Source of the DNA: Ferruginibacter sp.
GTDB lineage: Bacteria; Bacteroidota; Bacteroidia; Chitinophagales; Chitinophagaceae
Direction: 5' to 3'
NCBI RefSeq assembly: GCF_028288465.1
Contig: NZ_JAQBNR010000024.1
Coordinates: 186,001-250,000 of the forward strand
Length of the DNA stretch: 64,000 nucleotides
Both the position numbers and the translations under genes were made by a program. This document shows, piece by piece, positions 17,217-24,697 of this stretch (positions within the stretch are counted from its first letter, which is position 1; each line of letters begins with the position of its first letter). The notes under the pieces were generated by a model that made no database searches, had not been told where the DNA came from, and was given only the letters and a program-made list of their open reading frames with translations.

Positions 17217-17819
17217 ATGGAGTTAACCAGAACATTTGACGATGCAACACTTGTACAGGCACTGCGGTCAGATAGCAATCCGGATGACGCTATCAGGCAT
17301 TTGTACCGTACACAATATAATTTGACAAAAGTATACATACAGCAAAATAGCGGAAGTGAAGAAGATGCAGAAGATATTTTTCAGGAAGTGATTTGCACTT
17401 TTATTGACATCGTAAAGAAAGATAAATTCAGAGGCGAAAGCAGTGTGAGTACATTTTTATATGCATTAACCCGTAACACGTGGCTAAATGAGTTAAAGAA
17501 AAGAGACCGTGCAAAAATCAGGGATGAAAAATTTGAAAAACAAAAAGATACAACAGGCCCGGATGTAGGCCACTTTATCGCAAACAGGGAAACGAAAAAT
17601 CAGCTGATGCAACTGGTGGATAGTTTAGGAGCAACATGCAAACAAATATTGCTGGCTTTTTATTTTGACAACCTGGCCATGAAAGACATTTTAAAAACTT
17701 TGGCGTATGAAAATGAACAAGTAGTTAGAAATAAAAAATTCAAGTGTTTAAAACAACTGGAGCAAATGATAACATCAAACCCTCAACTCGCTAAAAATCT
17801 TAAATCTGTATATGAATAA
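17217..17819 (+). CDS. ECF-type RNA polymerase sigma factor
   Basis: A 200-residue group 4 sigma factor. Region 2 spans about residues 28-98: YRTQYNLTKVYIQQNSGSEEDAEDIFQEV (core binding), then FRGESSVSTFLYALTRNTWLNELKKR (-10 recognition). Region 4 spans about 125-190 with a degenerate helix-turn-helix (LAFYFDNLAMKDILKTLAYENEQVVRNKKFKCLKQL). There is no region 1 or 3. Its last eight bases overlap the start of the membrane protein gene that follows, which is the usual place of a cognate anti-sigma factor. The promoter region holds the motif shared with the nearby lipoprotein gene, suggesting that the factor controls its own operon and that gene. Confidence 0.93.
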   Translation: MELTRTFDDATLVQALRSDSNPDDAIRHLYRTQYNLTKVYIQQNSGSEEDAEDIFQEVICTFIDIVKKDKFRGESSVSTFLYALTRNTWLNELKKRDRAKIRDEKFEKQKDTTGPDVGHFIANRETKNQLMQLVDSLGATCKQILLAFYFDNLAMKDILKTLAYENEQVVRNKKFKCLKQLEQMITSNPQLAKNLKSVYE

Positions 17820-18576
17820 TAATTTTACAACAACCGAATTATTAATCCAATACCTGGACGGGGAACTGGATGAAACACAGGCTGCCGGTATAAAAAGAAC
17901 ACTTGACCAGGATGAACTTGCACGGCAAGAACTGGAAAACCTGCGTATGGCAAAAGCAGCAATAGTATCCTATGGAATAAAAAGCAGAGTTGGATTGATA
18001 CATAAAGAAATGATGGAGGAACTTAAAACAAACACTCCGGCAACCGGAGGCGTTGTAAGGAGTATGCTCCGGTATTCGTTGCGCATAGCAGCTATTTTGA
18101 TTTTGGCGGCAGGCTCATTTTTTACCTACCAGTATTTTTCTGCTACACCCGAAAAACTTTTCAGTCAAAATTTTGCCAGTTTTAAGATAAATGAAACAAG
18201 GGGTACCGGCACATCTGCATTAAGAAACGCTTATCAGAAAGGCGACATGCCAGCAGTAATTGAGCAATATAAATTGCTGCAGCAACCGGGGAAGGAAGAT
18301 TATTTTTTAGCAGGTAATGCCTATCTCAACAGCAAGCAACCGTCAAATGCAATTGACGCATTTATAACTCTACAGCAAAAAAATAAAACAGACAATACGC
18401 ATTATTATGAGGAAGACACAGAGTATTTCCTGGCAATGAGCTACCTGGCCGCAAATGAAGCTGAAAAAGCATTTCCGCTATTAAAAAAAATAAACGCAGA
18501 CGTTACTCATCCTTATCACCAGCATGTTTCTGACTGGTTGCTTCGCAAAGCTGCGCATGTAAATACTGCTAAGTAA
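17812..18576 (+). CDS. Membrane-bound anti-sigma factor with periplasmic TPR domain
   Basis: A 254-residue single-pass membrane protein. The cytoplasmic N-terminus (about 1-80) has the YLDGELDE..A motif that opens many Bacteroidota anti-sigma factors, without the zinc-binding His..Cys..Cys of ZAS proteins. One transmembrane helix lies at about 88-110 (LRIAAILILAAGSFFTYQYF). The periplasmic part has tetratricopeptide-like helices (ALRNAYQKGDMPAVIEQYKLL, FLAGNAYLNSKQPSNAIDAF, FLAMSYLAANEAEKAFPLL). The gene overlaps the sigma gene by eight bases. The TPR domain is probably the sensing or partner-binding part; what it senses is unknown. Confidence 0.85.
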   Translation: MNNNFTTTELLIQYLDGELDETQAAGIKRTLDQDELARQELENLRMAKAAIVSYGIKSRVGLIHKEMMEELKTNTPATGGVVRSMLRYSLRIAAILILAAGSFFTYQYFSATPEKLFSQNFASFKINETRGTGTSALRNAYQKGDMPAVIEQYKLLQQPGKEDYFLAGNAYLNSKQPSNAIDAFITLQQKNKTDNTHYYEEDTEYFLAMSYLAANEAEKAFPLLKKINADVTHPYHQHVSDWLLRKAAHVNTAK

Positions 18577-18605
18577 AATACCCTACACTCATATTTTAAT
18601 TGTAC

Positions 18606-18627
18606 AACCCATATTCTGTATGGGTTT
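18606..18627 (+). terminator. Terminator of the sigma/anti-sigma operon
   Basis: AACCCATA and TATGGGTT pair as an 8-base stem around a five-base loop, followed by a run of T. It lies 30 bases after the anti-sigma stop. Confidence 0.7.
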
Positions 18628-18646
18628 TTTATTTTTTTAGAAAGCC

Positions 18647-18657
18647 GGTTACATTTT
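18647..18657 (+). promoter_or_regulatory. Putative ECF-sigma target motif GGTTACATTTT (lipoprotein copy)
   Basis: Identical to the 11 bases at 17174-17184 before the sigma gene. It lies between the operon terminator and the lipoprotein ATG, 73 bases before the latter, where a separate promoter is needed. Confidence 0.5.
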
Positions 18658-18730
18658 ATGCAACAGCATGTACCAATTAGTGTAGTTCATAAAATTTAAA
18701 CCATTACACAACAATTAAAAAAACATTATC

Positions 18731-19615
18731 ATGAAAACGCTTTCATTTAAACCACAACTAAAAACATTTACTGCTTTTTGCTTGATATGCCTTGGCCTGG
18801 CTGCCTGTCAAAAAGCTTTACCGGGTGGTGATGCTACCACCGGAGCCAAATCTTCCGTTAATATTTTTATTACGGATGATCCGTCCTTAGCTTTTGATCA
18901 CGTTTTTCTTGATATCAGCAAGGTTGAAATAAAGGTGGAAGACAGTTCCGAAGCGGAACACGAAAGTGAGCATGAGAGCGAATCAGATGATCACGACCAT
19001 AACGGCGAAGTTTCCGGCGGCTGGATGAATGTTGATATTCACGCGGGAGTGTATGATATTCTGGCCTTCAGAAACGGGCTGGATACGCTGTTTGCATCCA
19101 CCAGTTTTAGTTCAACTAAAAAACTGAAGAAAGTACGACTGACACTGGGTAAGAATAACAGTGTTGAATTAGGTGGAGTACCTTCTCCTTTAACAATTAA
19201 AGGCAATGACAATTTCGTGGTAATAAAAATTGACGAATCGCAGGTACAGGTTAACAACGGCGGTTTAACAAATTTCTGGATTGACATTGATGCTGGCCAG
19301 TCGATCAGAAAACATGGTAACGATTTTGAATTAAAGCCAAGTGTAAAAGTATTCAGTAAGGAAAGGTCAGGCAGCCTGGAAGGACGCGTTTTTCCAAAAG
19401 ATGCCAAGGCTGTTGTAACAGCAACCAATGGTACTGACACCAGCACAGCAAAACCAGAAGACGAAGGTGAATTTAAATTCATCGGCCTTAAGCCCGGAAC
19501 ATGGGCATTACTTTATCATGCTACCGCTGGAAATTATAAAGACACAACCATTACAAACATTACTATTGGCGGAAAAGAAGATGCTAAAGTAAATAATGTA
19601 ACCCTCCGCAAATAA
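18731..19615 (+). CDS. DUF4382 domain lipoprotein
   Basis: A 294-residue lipoprotein: a lipobox LAAC places the acylated Cys at about residue 26. The DUF4382 domain follows (about 40-210): SVNIFITDDPSLAFDHVFLDISKVEIKV, then GWMNVDIHAGVYDILAFRNG and a long beta region ending FELKPSVKVFS. Inside the domain sits a low-complexity Glu/His/Asp/Ser insertion (about residues 77-95), which could bind metal ions, though that is only inference. The C-terminal 80 residues form a carboxypeptidase-regulatory-like beta domain (GSLEGRVFPKDAKAVVTATN, FKFIGLKPGTWALLY). It has its own promoter region with the motif shared with the ECF operon and ends at a bidirectional terminator. Confidence 0.85.
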   Translation: MKTLSFKPQLKTFTAFCLICLGLAACQKALPGGDATTGAKSSVNIFITDDPSLAFDHVFLDISKVEIKVEDSSEAEHESEHESESDDHDHNGEVSGGWMNVDIHAGVYDILAFRNGLDTLFASTSFSSTKKLKKVRLTLGKNNSVELGGVPSPLTIKGNDNFVVIKIDESQVQVNNGGLTNFWIDIDAGQSIRKHGNDFELKPSVKVFSKERSGSLEGRVFPKDAKAVVTATNGTDTSTAKPEDEGEFKFIGLKPGTWALLYHATAGNYKDTTITNITIGGKEDAKVNNVTLRK

Positions 19616-19631
19616 GCACATGCTTAAAACC

Positions 19632-19665
19632 AAAAGACAGGGCAATTATTTTTGCCCTGTCTTTT
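19632..19665. terminator. Bidirectional terminator between lipoprotein and CHAT genes
   Basis: A perfect 14-base stem (AAAAGACAGGGCAA / TTGCCCTGTCTTTT) with a six-base loop. T-runs follow on both strands, so it serves both convergent genes. The minus-strand CHAT stop codon lies in the loop, so its last codons are within the stem. Confidence 0.88.
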
Positions 19666-22429
19666 TATAAAAAAATATCGCCACTAAAATCATTACTGCC
19701 ATTGCCGCAATAAAAAAATACCATTTGTAACTCTTGCTTACCAATGCCTGCTGATCTCCTATCAGCACCAGGTGTGCCCAGTATGCCGGACTTTTAAAAC
19801 GGGCATCAATATCGCTGCTGTTTAAATAATCAATTTTTGCCTTTTGCAAAGCCTCATCTTTTTTTAATCCCTTCTGCAGATAATAGTGAAGGCGTTTTAT
19901 AATAAATGCTGTTGCAATATCATCCGCCTTCCATAAAGAAGTTATCACGCTCTTGCAACCGGCGTAAGAAAATGCCCTTGACAAACTGATCACACCTTCA
20001 CCGCTCACCATTAAACCGTTACCCGTTTCACAGGCACTTAAAATTACCAGCTTTGCAGCCTTCATATCCAGGTTATAAATTTCCCTTTCATATAACCGGT
20101 GGCTTGTATCGGCATCGCCTTTTTTACCATAAAATTCTATATAAGATCCCAATGCGTTGGTATCATTTACAACTGCATGTGTGGCAAGATGAATAACAGG
20201 ATACTGCTGCGACATTTTTTCAAACTGTGCTTTTGTAGCCTGCGAACCTAATATTTCCATTCCAGGAAGACCTGATATCTCACCGCCGGAGGAAGGAAGT
20301 GGCGCCAATGCCAAGGAAGTATCATTCTTGTCAGAAAACGGAGCCATGGCCAGCACTTGATAATTTATTGATTGCTGACTATTTTTTTCTGGTAAAAGTC
20401 CAGCTGTGTAGTTATATGAAATAGCATGTTTATTAAGCAACAAAGAACCATCAGCTGAATTAAAAAGCATTTCGAAAGGGACGTAACTTATTTCGTTATA
20501 GGGGATGATTAGAAGGTGGCGTATGTTTTTTATTTTTTCAGCAACTGGTAAAATCAAATCATTAAAAAGAGCCGCCCCGTATTGCTTCAGCAAGCTTCTG
20601 CTGGATGCGGCAGGCGTTTCAAGCTGCCGCCTCAATGATGTTACTGATAGAAAAAAATCTTCTTTCAGCGGAGCAGATGAATAGCCAGCTTCCTTATCGG
20701 TTATATAGAAACAGAGCAGGCTGTCGTTTGTATAATAATAAGAAAGAATAGCTTCATCATTAGAAACCATTTTTTGCCGGAGCGTTTCTGTCGTAGCAGA
20801 AGTGTTATTAAATTTCAACTGATGATATAACGGATCCTGATCCAGCTTTTCCTGGACTCCAGCAAGATTGATTTCTGCTTCATCGCTTTCTTTCTGCAAT
20901 GTGTGTAAGGTCAAACTATCTTTTGCCTGGTTTAATTGTATACCCAGTTTAGCAATCTCTGCCTTATATTTTTTTTCAGATGCAAGCAGCCCGGATGGTA
21001 ATCCTGCCATGGATGACAATTCCTGTTGCTGAAGTCCGGCCTGCAAAACTGAAGCCTTATTATTTTCCGCAAACATAAATGCTGTCTGAAGGTATTGTTG
21101 ATCCCTTGTTTGATTGAACAGATGAATTGCAACTGCCACCGACTGCTGCGTTGCCGGACTTACCTTTGTCTTTAAAAACAACCGGGCATCATCCGAAAAA
21201 TAAATACGTTCAATGTGTTTTGCTAAGGCTGCTGCCGACGTATAAGCATTTAAAGCGTATTGCAGATAGTGGTGCCCGGGCTGCAAGCTTTCCAACATAT
21301 TCAACGCATTGGCCTTTGCGGTCAACACATCAAACAATAATGAAAAATTCTGTAACCCGGAAAAAGAAATTGGGTTGCTTGCCATGTTGCTATCTTTAAA
21401 AACCGGGTACAGGTATTGTATGGCAAGCTGGTAATCGTTTATTGCTTCAAGAGGCTTGCCTCCTGCAACTTTCAAATCACCTGAATAAGTCAGGGTAACT
21501 CCGTAATTAATTTTTGAAGCAGACTTTTTTGTTTCGCTATAAACTTTGGCAGCCTTGTCGATATAAGTACCAGCGGAGTCGTATTGTTTCTGTTCTAAAA
21601 AAACTTTTGCTATCGTGTTATATTTTTCCTGGTCCATTTGTCGAATCTGCCGCAAAAAACGAAGGGCTGTTTCATAATCCCGTTCGCCCATGTAAGCATT
21701 TGCCATGTTGTAGTACAATTCATTCAACGCTATTTTATAAGGCAATACGGTGTTAAAGATTTGAAGTGCTTTTTCATATTCATGCAGCTTCAACCAGGCC
21801 GTAGCGATGTTATTTTTATAGTTCACTATAAAAAAATCACTGCCTGCTTTTTTATTTTCAACTACCGAAAGCGCCTTTTCAAAATAACGAATACTCTTCC
21901 TGTAATCCCCGGTTTCATAATACAACGCTCCCAGTTTATTGAACAGTCTTTCCGACTCGTCTATTGATGGATAAGTCGCATTGATTGCCTCTGCTTTGAA
22001 ATAATAATATTTTGCACTGTCGAGATCATTCAGTGTGTAGTGAATGCTGCCTGCATATAAGTAGGGTTTAAAAAGCAGTGAGTCCGGCAGATGATTGCCT
22101 TTAAAAAAAACAGTTATGGCTTTATTGAAAAATGAAAGTGCCTGTCGCTGATCATTTGCTGACATTTTTAAGATCCCTGCCTTCAGATAGCAATCGAGTA
22201 ATACCGGGCTGTATATATTTTTTTGCTGTAAGGTACCGGCGACCTGTTGATAAATTGATAAGGCTGTACTATCTGTAGTTATCGAGGCATCCGGTGATGC
22301 GTACAGTTTTTCAGCCTGGCGGTACAATTGTTCGTAGGGAGCAATCTCTTTTATACCCTGGCTTTGCGGAGAAATGAGTACAATTAATAAAATAAAAAAC
22401 AGACAACAGAAACGAAGCATCCGGACCAA
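19646..22429 (-). CDS. Exported TPR-CHAT caspase-like protein with C-terminal membrane anchor
   Basis: A 927-residue protein. An N-terminal signal segment (about 1-25) is followed by at least seven tetratricopeptide-like repeats (about 30-430; e.g. LFNKLGALYYETGDYRKSIRYFEKAL, YYNMANAYMGERDYETALRFL). A coiled region near 480-530 leads to the CHAT peptidase domain (about 600-895). The catalytic pair is present: His751 in VIHLATHAVV and Cys800 in LVILSACETGNG; the later GCKSVITSLWKADD and AYWAHLVLIGD blocks are also intact. A last transmembrane helix (about 904-923) ends in a short basic tail. The signal segment and anchor put the peptidase in the periplasm, unlike the cytosolic TPR-CHAT of type III-E CRISPR. 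It converges with the ECF/lipoprotein genes; a functional link is inference. Confidence 0.9.
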   Translation of the reverse strand: MVRMLRFCCLFFILLIVLISPQSQGIKEIAPYEQLYRQAEKLYASPDASITTDSTALSIYQQVAGTLQQKNIYSPVLLDCYLKAGILKMSANDQRQALSFFNKAITVFFKGNHLPDSLLFKPYLYAGSIHYTLNDLDSAKYYYFKAEAINATYPSIDESERLFNKLGALYYETGDYRKSIRYFEKALSVVENKKAGSDFFIVNYKNNIATAWLKLHEYEKALQIFNTVLPYKIALNELYYNMANAYMGERDYETALRFLRQIRQMDQEKYNTIAKVFLEQKQYDSAGTYIDKAAKVYSETKKSASKINYGVTLTYSGDLKVAGGKPLEAINDYQLAIQYLYPVFKDSNMASNPISFSGLQNFSLLFDVLTAKANALNMLESLQPGHHYLQYALNAYTSAAALAKHIERIYFSDDARLFLKTKVSPATQQSVAVAIHLFNQTRDQQYLQTAFMFAENNKASVLQAGLQQQELSSMAGLPSGLLASEKKYKAEIAKLGIQLNQAKDSLTLHTLQKESDEAEINLAGVQEKLDQDPLYHQLKFNNTSATTETLRQKMVSNDEAILSYYYTNDSLLCFYITDKEAGYSSAPLKEDFFLSVTSLRRQLETPAASSRSLLKQYGAALFNDLILPVAEKIKNIRHLLIIPYNEISYVPFEMLFNSADGSLLLNKHAISYNYTAGLLPEKNSQQSINYQVLAMAPFSDKNDTSLALAPLPSSGGEISGLPGMEILGSQATKAQFEKMSQQYPVIHLATHAVVNDTNALGSYIEFYGKKGDADTSHRLYEREIYNLDMKAAKLVILSACETGNGLMVSGEGVISLSRAFSYAGCKSVITSLWKADDIATAFIIKRLHYYLQKGLKKDEALQKAKIDYLNSSDIDARFKSPAYWAHLVLIGDQQALVSKSYKWYFFIAAMAVMILVAIFFYKKTGQK

Positions 22430-22505
22430 ATTTGCAGCAATGTAATTTTAAATCGGGGTAAATTACAAAACAATCCGGAACTATGATTTACTGGTAAATT
22501 TTGTG

Positions 22506-23327
22506 CTACCTGGCAAGTATAAAAATACAGGGAGGCCTTGGCTTTGAAGGTTTACCGGCAACACCGAAAGGCCTGCTGAATGCCGAACTATTGGAAAGAT
22601 TGGTTCTGAATACAGTACCATTTCTTGACTGAATGATGTCATACACTTCCTGGGTAACATCATTGATAGAATCAAAGTAATACAGTTTTACTTTTAATGA
22701 ATTGAGGGCCTTACCGCTTTTATCGTTAATGCGGTAGTTCATCAGAAACTCGTGGCGGTCGTTATTGGAAGGCGTTGAGCCAAACACACCATTGCGCACC
22801 GTTTGAGCAAGGTTAATTGTGCCATTGGATACATTCACCGTACAACCGGCACCGTTGCAATTGGATCCTTCATCAAATAAAGTACCACTGCCTGAACCGG
22901 GTATTGCTGTGCCTCTGCCCGCATTGTACAGTGGTTTTAAAACAGAATCAGCCGTGGTCAATTTATAAAATCCATCTAAAAAATTAATCCCTGAAATTAC
23001 CAGTATTGTACTGATGGTGTCTTTACTACCAGTTGGCAAAAAAGTAATGCGGTAGCGAAGGCCGGTTTCGCTTTTTGAAACATTGATAGCACCGGTTGCA
23101 GGATCAATTTCTATACCTTCCGGGAAGCCGCCATATTCACCAGCAAGCGCCTGTGTTGGTTTGATAATGTAATCTTCAGACTGGTCTTTCAGATAAAAAA
23201 CTGAGTCGCCATAACTGAGTGTAAAACCGGGTGGCACAACAGGCGTTATCGCCGTATCTTTTTTACATGAAAAGATAATGAAGAGTAAACTGGCACTAAA
23301 TAAATATTTACAGTATTTAACTGACAT
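22506..23327 (-). CDS. Lipoprotein of unknown function with Ig/cadherin-like repeat
   Basis: A 273-residue lipoprotein: the lipobox IFSC sets the acylated Cys at residue 21, and CKKD after it is typical of Bacteroidota lipoproteins. Residues about 38-110 fit a putative Ig-like fold (FPEGIEIDPATGAINVSKSETGLRYRITF, the 'P.GL.ID..TG.I' pattern of such domains). The C-terminal half is beta-rich with a cysteine pair NCNGAGC that may form a disulfide. I know no function for it. It lies 76 bases upstream of the CHAT gene start, in the same direction. Confidence 0.72.
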   Translation of the reverse strand: MSVKYCKYLFSASLLFIIFSCKKDTAITPVVPPGFTLSYGDSVFYLKDQSEDYIIKPTQALAGEYGGFPEGIEIDPATGAINVSKSETGLRYRITFLPTGSKDTISTILVISGINFLDGFYKLTTADSVLKPLYNAGRGTAIPGSGSGTLFDEGSNCNGAGCTVNVSNGTINLAQTVRNGVFGSTPSNNDRHEFLMNYRINDKSGKALNSLKVKLYYFDSINDVTQEVYDIIQSRNGTVFRTNLSNSSAFSRPFGVAGKPSKPRPPCIFILAR

Positions 23328-23458
23328 ATCAAAGTTTTATAGGTTGGTCAACGCTTCCTTTATAAATGTAACCGGCAATTCAAAAATAAAAAGTTAACTC
23401 ACTTTTTAAAGTAACTGGATATATTTTAACAAAAGTAGGCAACCGGATGTTTTTAAAG

Positions 23459-24586
23459 CTATAGCATTTCCTGCAGCGCTGCCACTACTGTATCTACTTC
23501 TGCCTCCGTATTGTTTTTACAAAAACTAAAGCGTACCGTAACCTGGTTGGGGTTATTATTGATTGCCCTTATTACATGACTACCCTGTTCCACCCCACTG
23601 GTACAGGCACTGCCACCACTGGCACAAATGTTATGGATATCCATATTAAAAAGCAGCATCTCCGACTTTTCTGTTTTAGGAAAACTAACACTCAGCAGCG
23701 TATATAAACTTTTGCCGAAGACATCGCCATTAAATTCAACACCGGCAACGTGCTTTTTTAATGCATCATGCATATATTTTTTTAAGCTTCCTATATATGC
23801 ACTGTCTTTTTCAAATGCAGCAGTAGCCAGTTCCAGCGCCTTGGCAAAACCTACTATACCATAAATATTCTCGGTACCTGCACGCATATTGCGTTCCTGG
23901 CCGCCACCTTGTATCATAGGTTTTATCCGCACGTTTTCATTGATGTACAATATCCCAACCCCTTTTGGACCGTGAAATTTATGGGCTGCACCGGTGATAA
24001 AATGTACGGGTGTATTTCGAAGATCAAAAGGAAAATGACCTACCGTTTGAACGGTATCGCAATGAAAAACGGCGTTGTATGATTTACATAAATTTCCCAC
24101 TGCATAGATATCGAGCATATTGCCAATTTCATTGTTGGCATGTAACAAAGTAAGCAATGTTTTTTCTTCAGTTGCGGCCAGTAATTTTCCCAGGTGTTCC
24201 AGGTCAACATGACCGTTCGGCAACAATTTTACATGGCTCACTTTTACTAGCTGTTGGGCAGCTAAATGCTCTACAGTATGTAAAGTGGCATGGTGTTCAA
24301 TGGCTGAAGTAATGATATGCGTACAACCTAAATCTTTCACGGCTGCGGTGATGGCTGTATTGCTGCTTTCTGTTCCTCCGCTGGTAAAAAATATTTCTGC
24401 CGGATGGGCATTTAAAATTTTGGCTACTGATTTTCTCGCTTGTTCAATGGCCATCTTTGTTTCGCGGCCATAAGAATAAATTGACGATGGGTTACCAAAT
24501 TTTTCAACCAGGTAAGGCATCATAATTTCCAGCACAGCCGGGTCAAGCGATGTTGTTGCAGCATTATCAAAATAAATTCTTGTCAT
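23459..24586 (-). CDS. Cysteine desulfurase (NifS/IscS family)
   Basis: Pyridoxal phosphate enzyme that takes sulfur from cysteine for Fe-S clusters, tRNA thiolation and similar uses. From the ATG at 24586 the protein has 375 residues and begins MTRIYFDNAATT, the family start. The PLP Lys is in TGAAHKFHGPKGVG; the cofactor His is in SAIEHHATL; the persulfide Cys is in CASGGSACTSG. The ACTSG form matches the NifS/IscS (group I) class. An upstream ATG eight codons earlier would read through an inverted repeat and is rejected. No iscU or suf gene is adjacent, so its acceptor is unknown. Confidence 0.93.
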   Translation of the reverse strand: MTRIYFDNAATTSLDPAVLEIMMPYLVEKFGNPSSIYSYGRETKMAIEQARKSVAKILNAHPAEIFFTSGGTESSNTAITAAVKDLGCTHIITSAIEHHATLHTVEHLAAQQLVKVSHVKLLPNGHVDLEHLGKLLAATEEKTLLTLLHANNEIGNMLDIYAVGNLCKSYNAVFHCDTVQTVGHFPFDLRNTPVHFITGAAHKFHGPKGVGILYINENVRIKPMIQGGGQERNMRAGTENIYGIVGFAKALELATAAFEKDSAYIGSLKKYMHDALKKHVAGVEFNGDVFGKSLYTLLSVSFPKTEKSEMLLFNMDIHNICASGGSACTSGVEQGSHVIRAINNNPNQVTVRFSFCKNNTEAEVDTVVAALQEML

Positions 24587-24598
24587 ATCAGGAAGGTG

Positions 24599-24684
24599 GT
24601 GAATGGGCAATGGTGAGTTGTTAATAATAAAAGACCAACGAAATGATAAATACTGAAGGAGCTAAAAACTGATTGCCCATTCAC
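24599..24684. repeat. Intergenic 13-base inverted repeat
   Basis: GTGAATGGGCAAT at 24599-24611 and its exact reverse complement at 24672-24684, 60 bases apart, fill the gap between glmM and the cysteine desulfurase gene. A second, related CCATTCAC copy follows at the right end. Confidence 0.6.
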
Positions 24685-24697
24685 AATTGACCATTCA

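Noticed and set aside
21127..21967. Several plus-strand ORFs opposite the CHAT gene
   Set aside because: Shadows of the TPR coding region; no start or domain signals.
19646..22429. CHAT protein as part of a type III-E CRISPR (Craspase) system
   Set aside because: No Cas gene or array in the window, and the protein has export and anchor segments.
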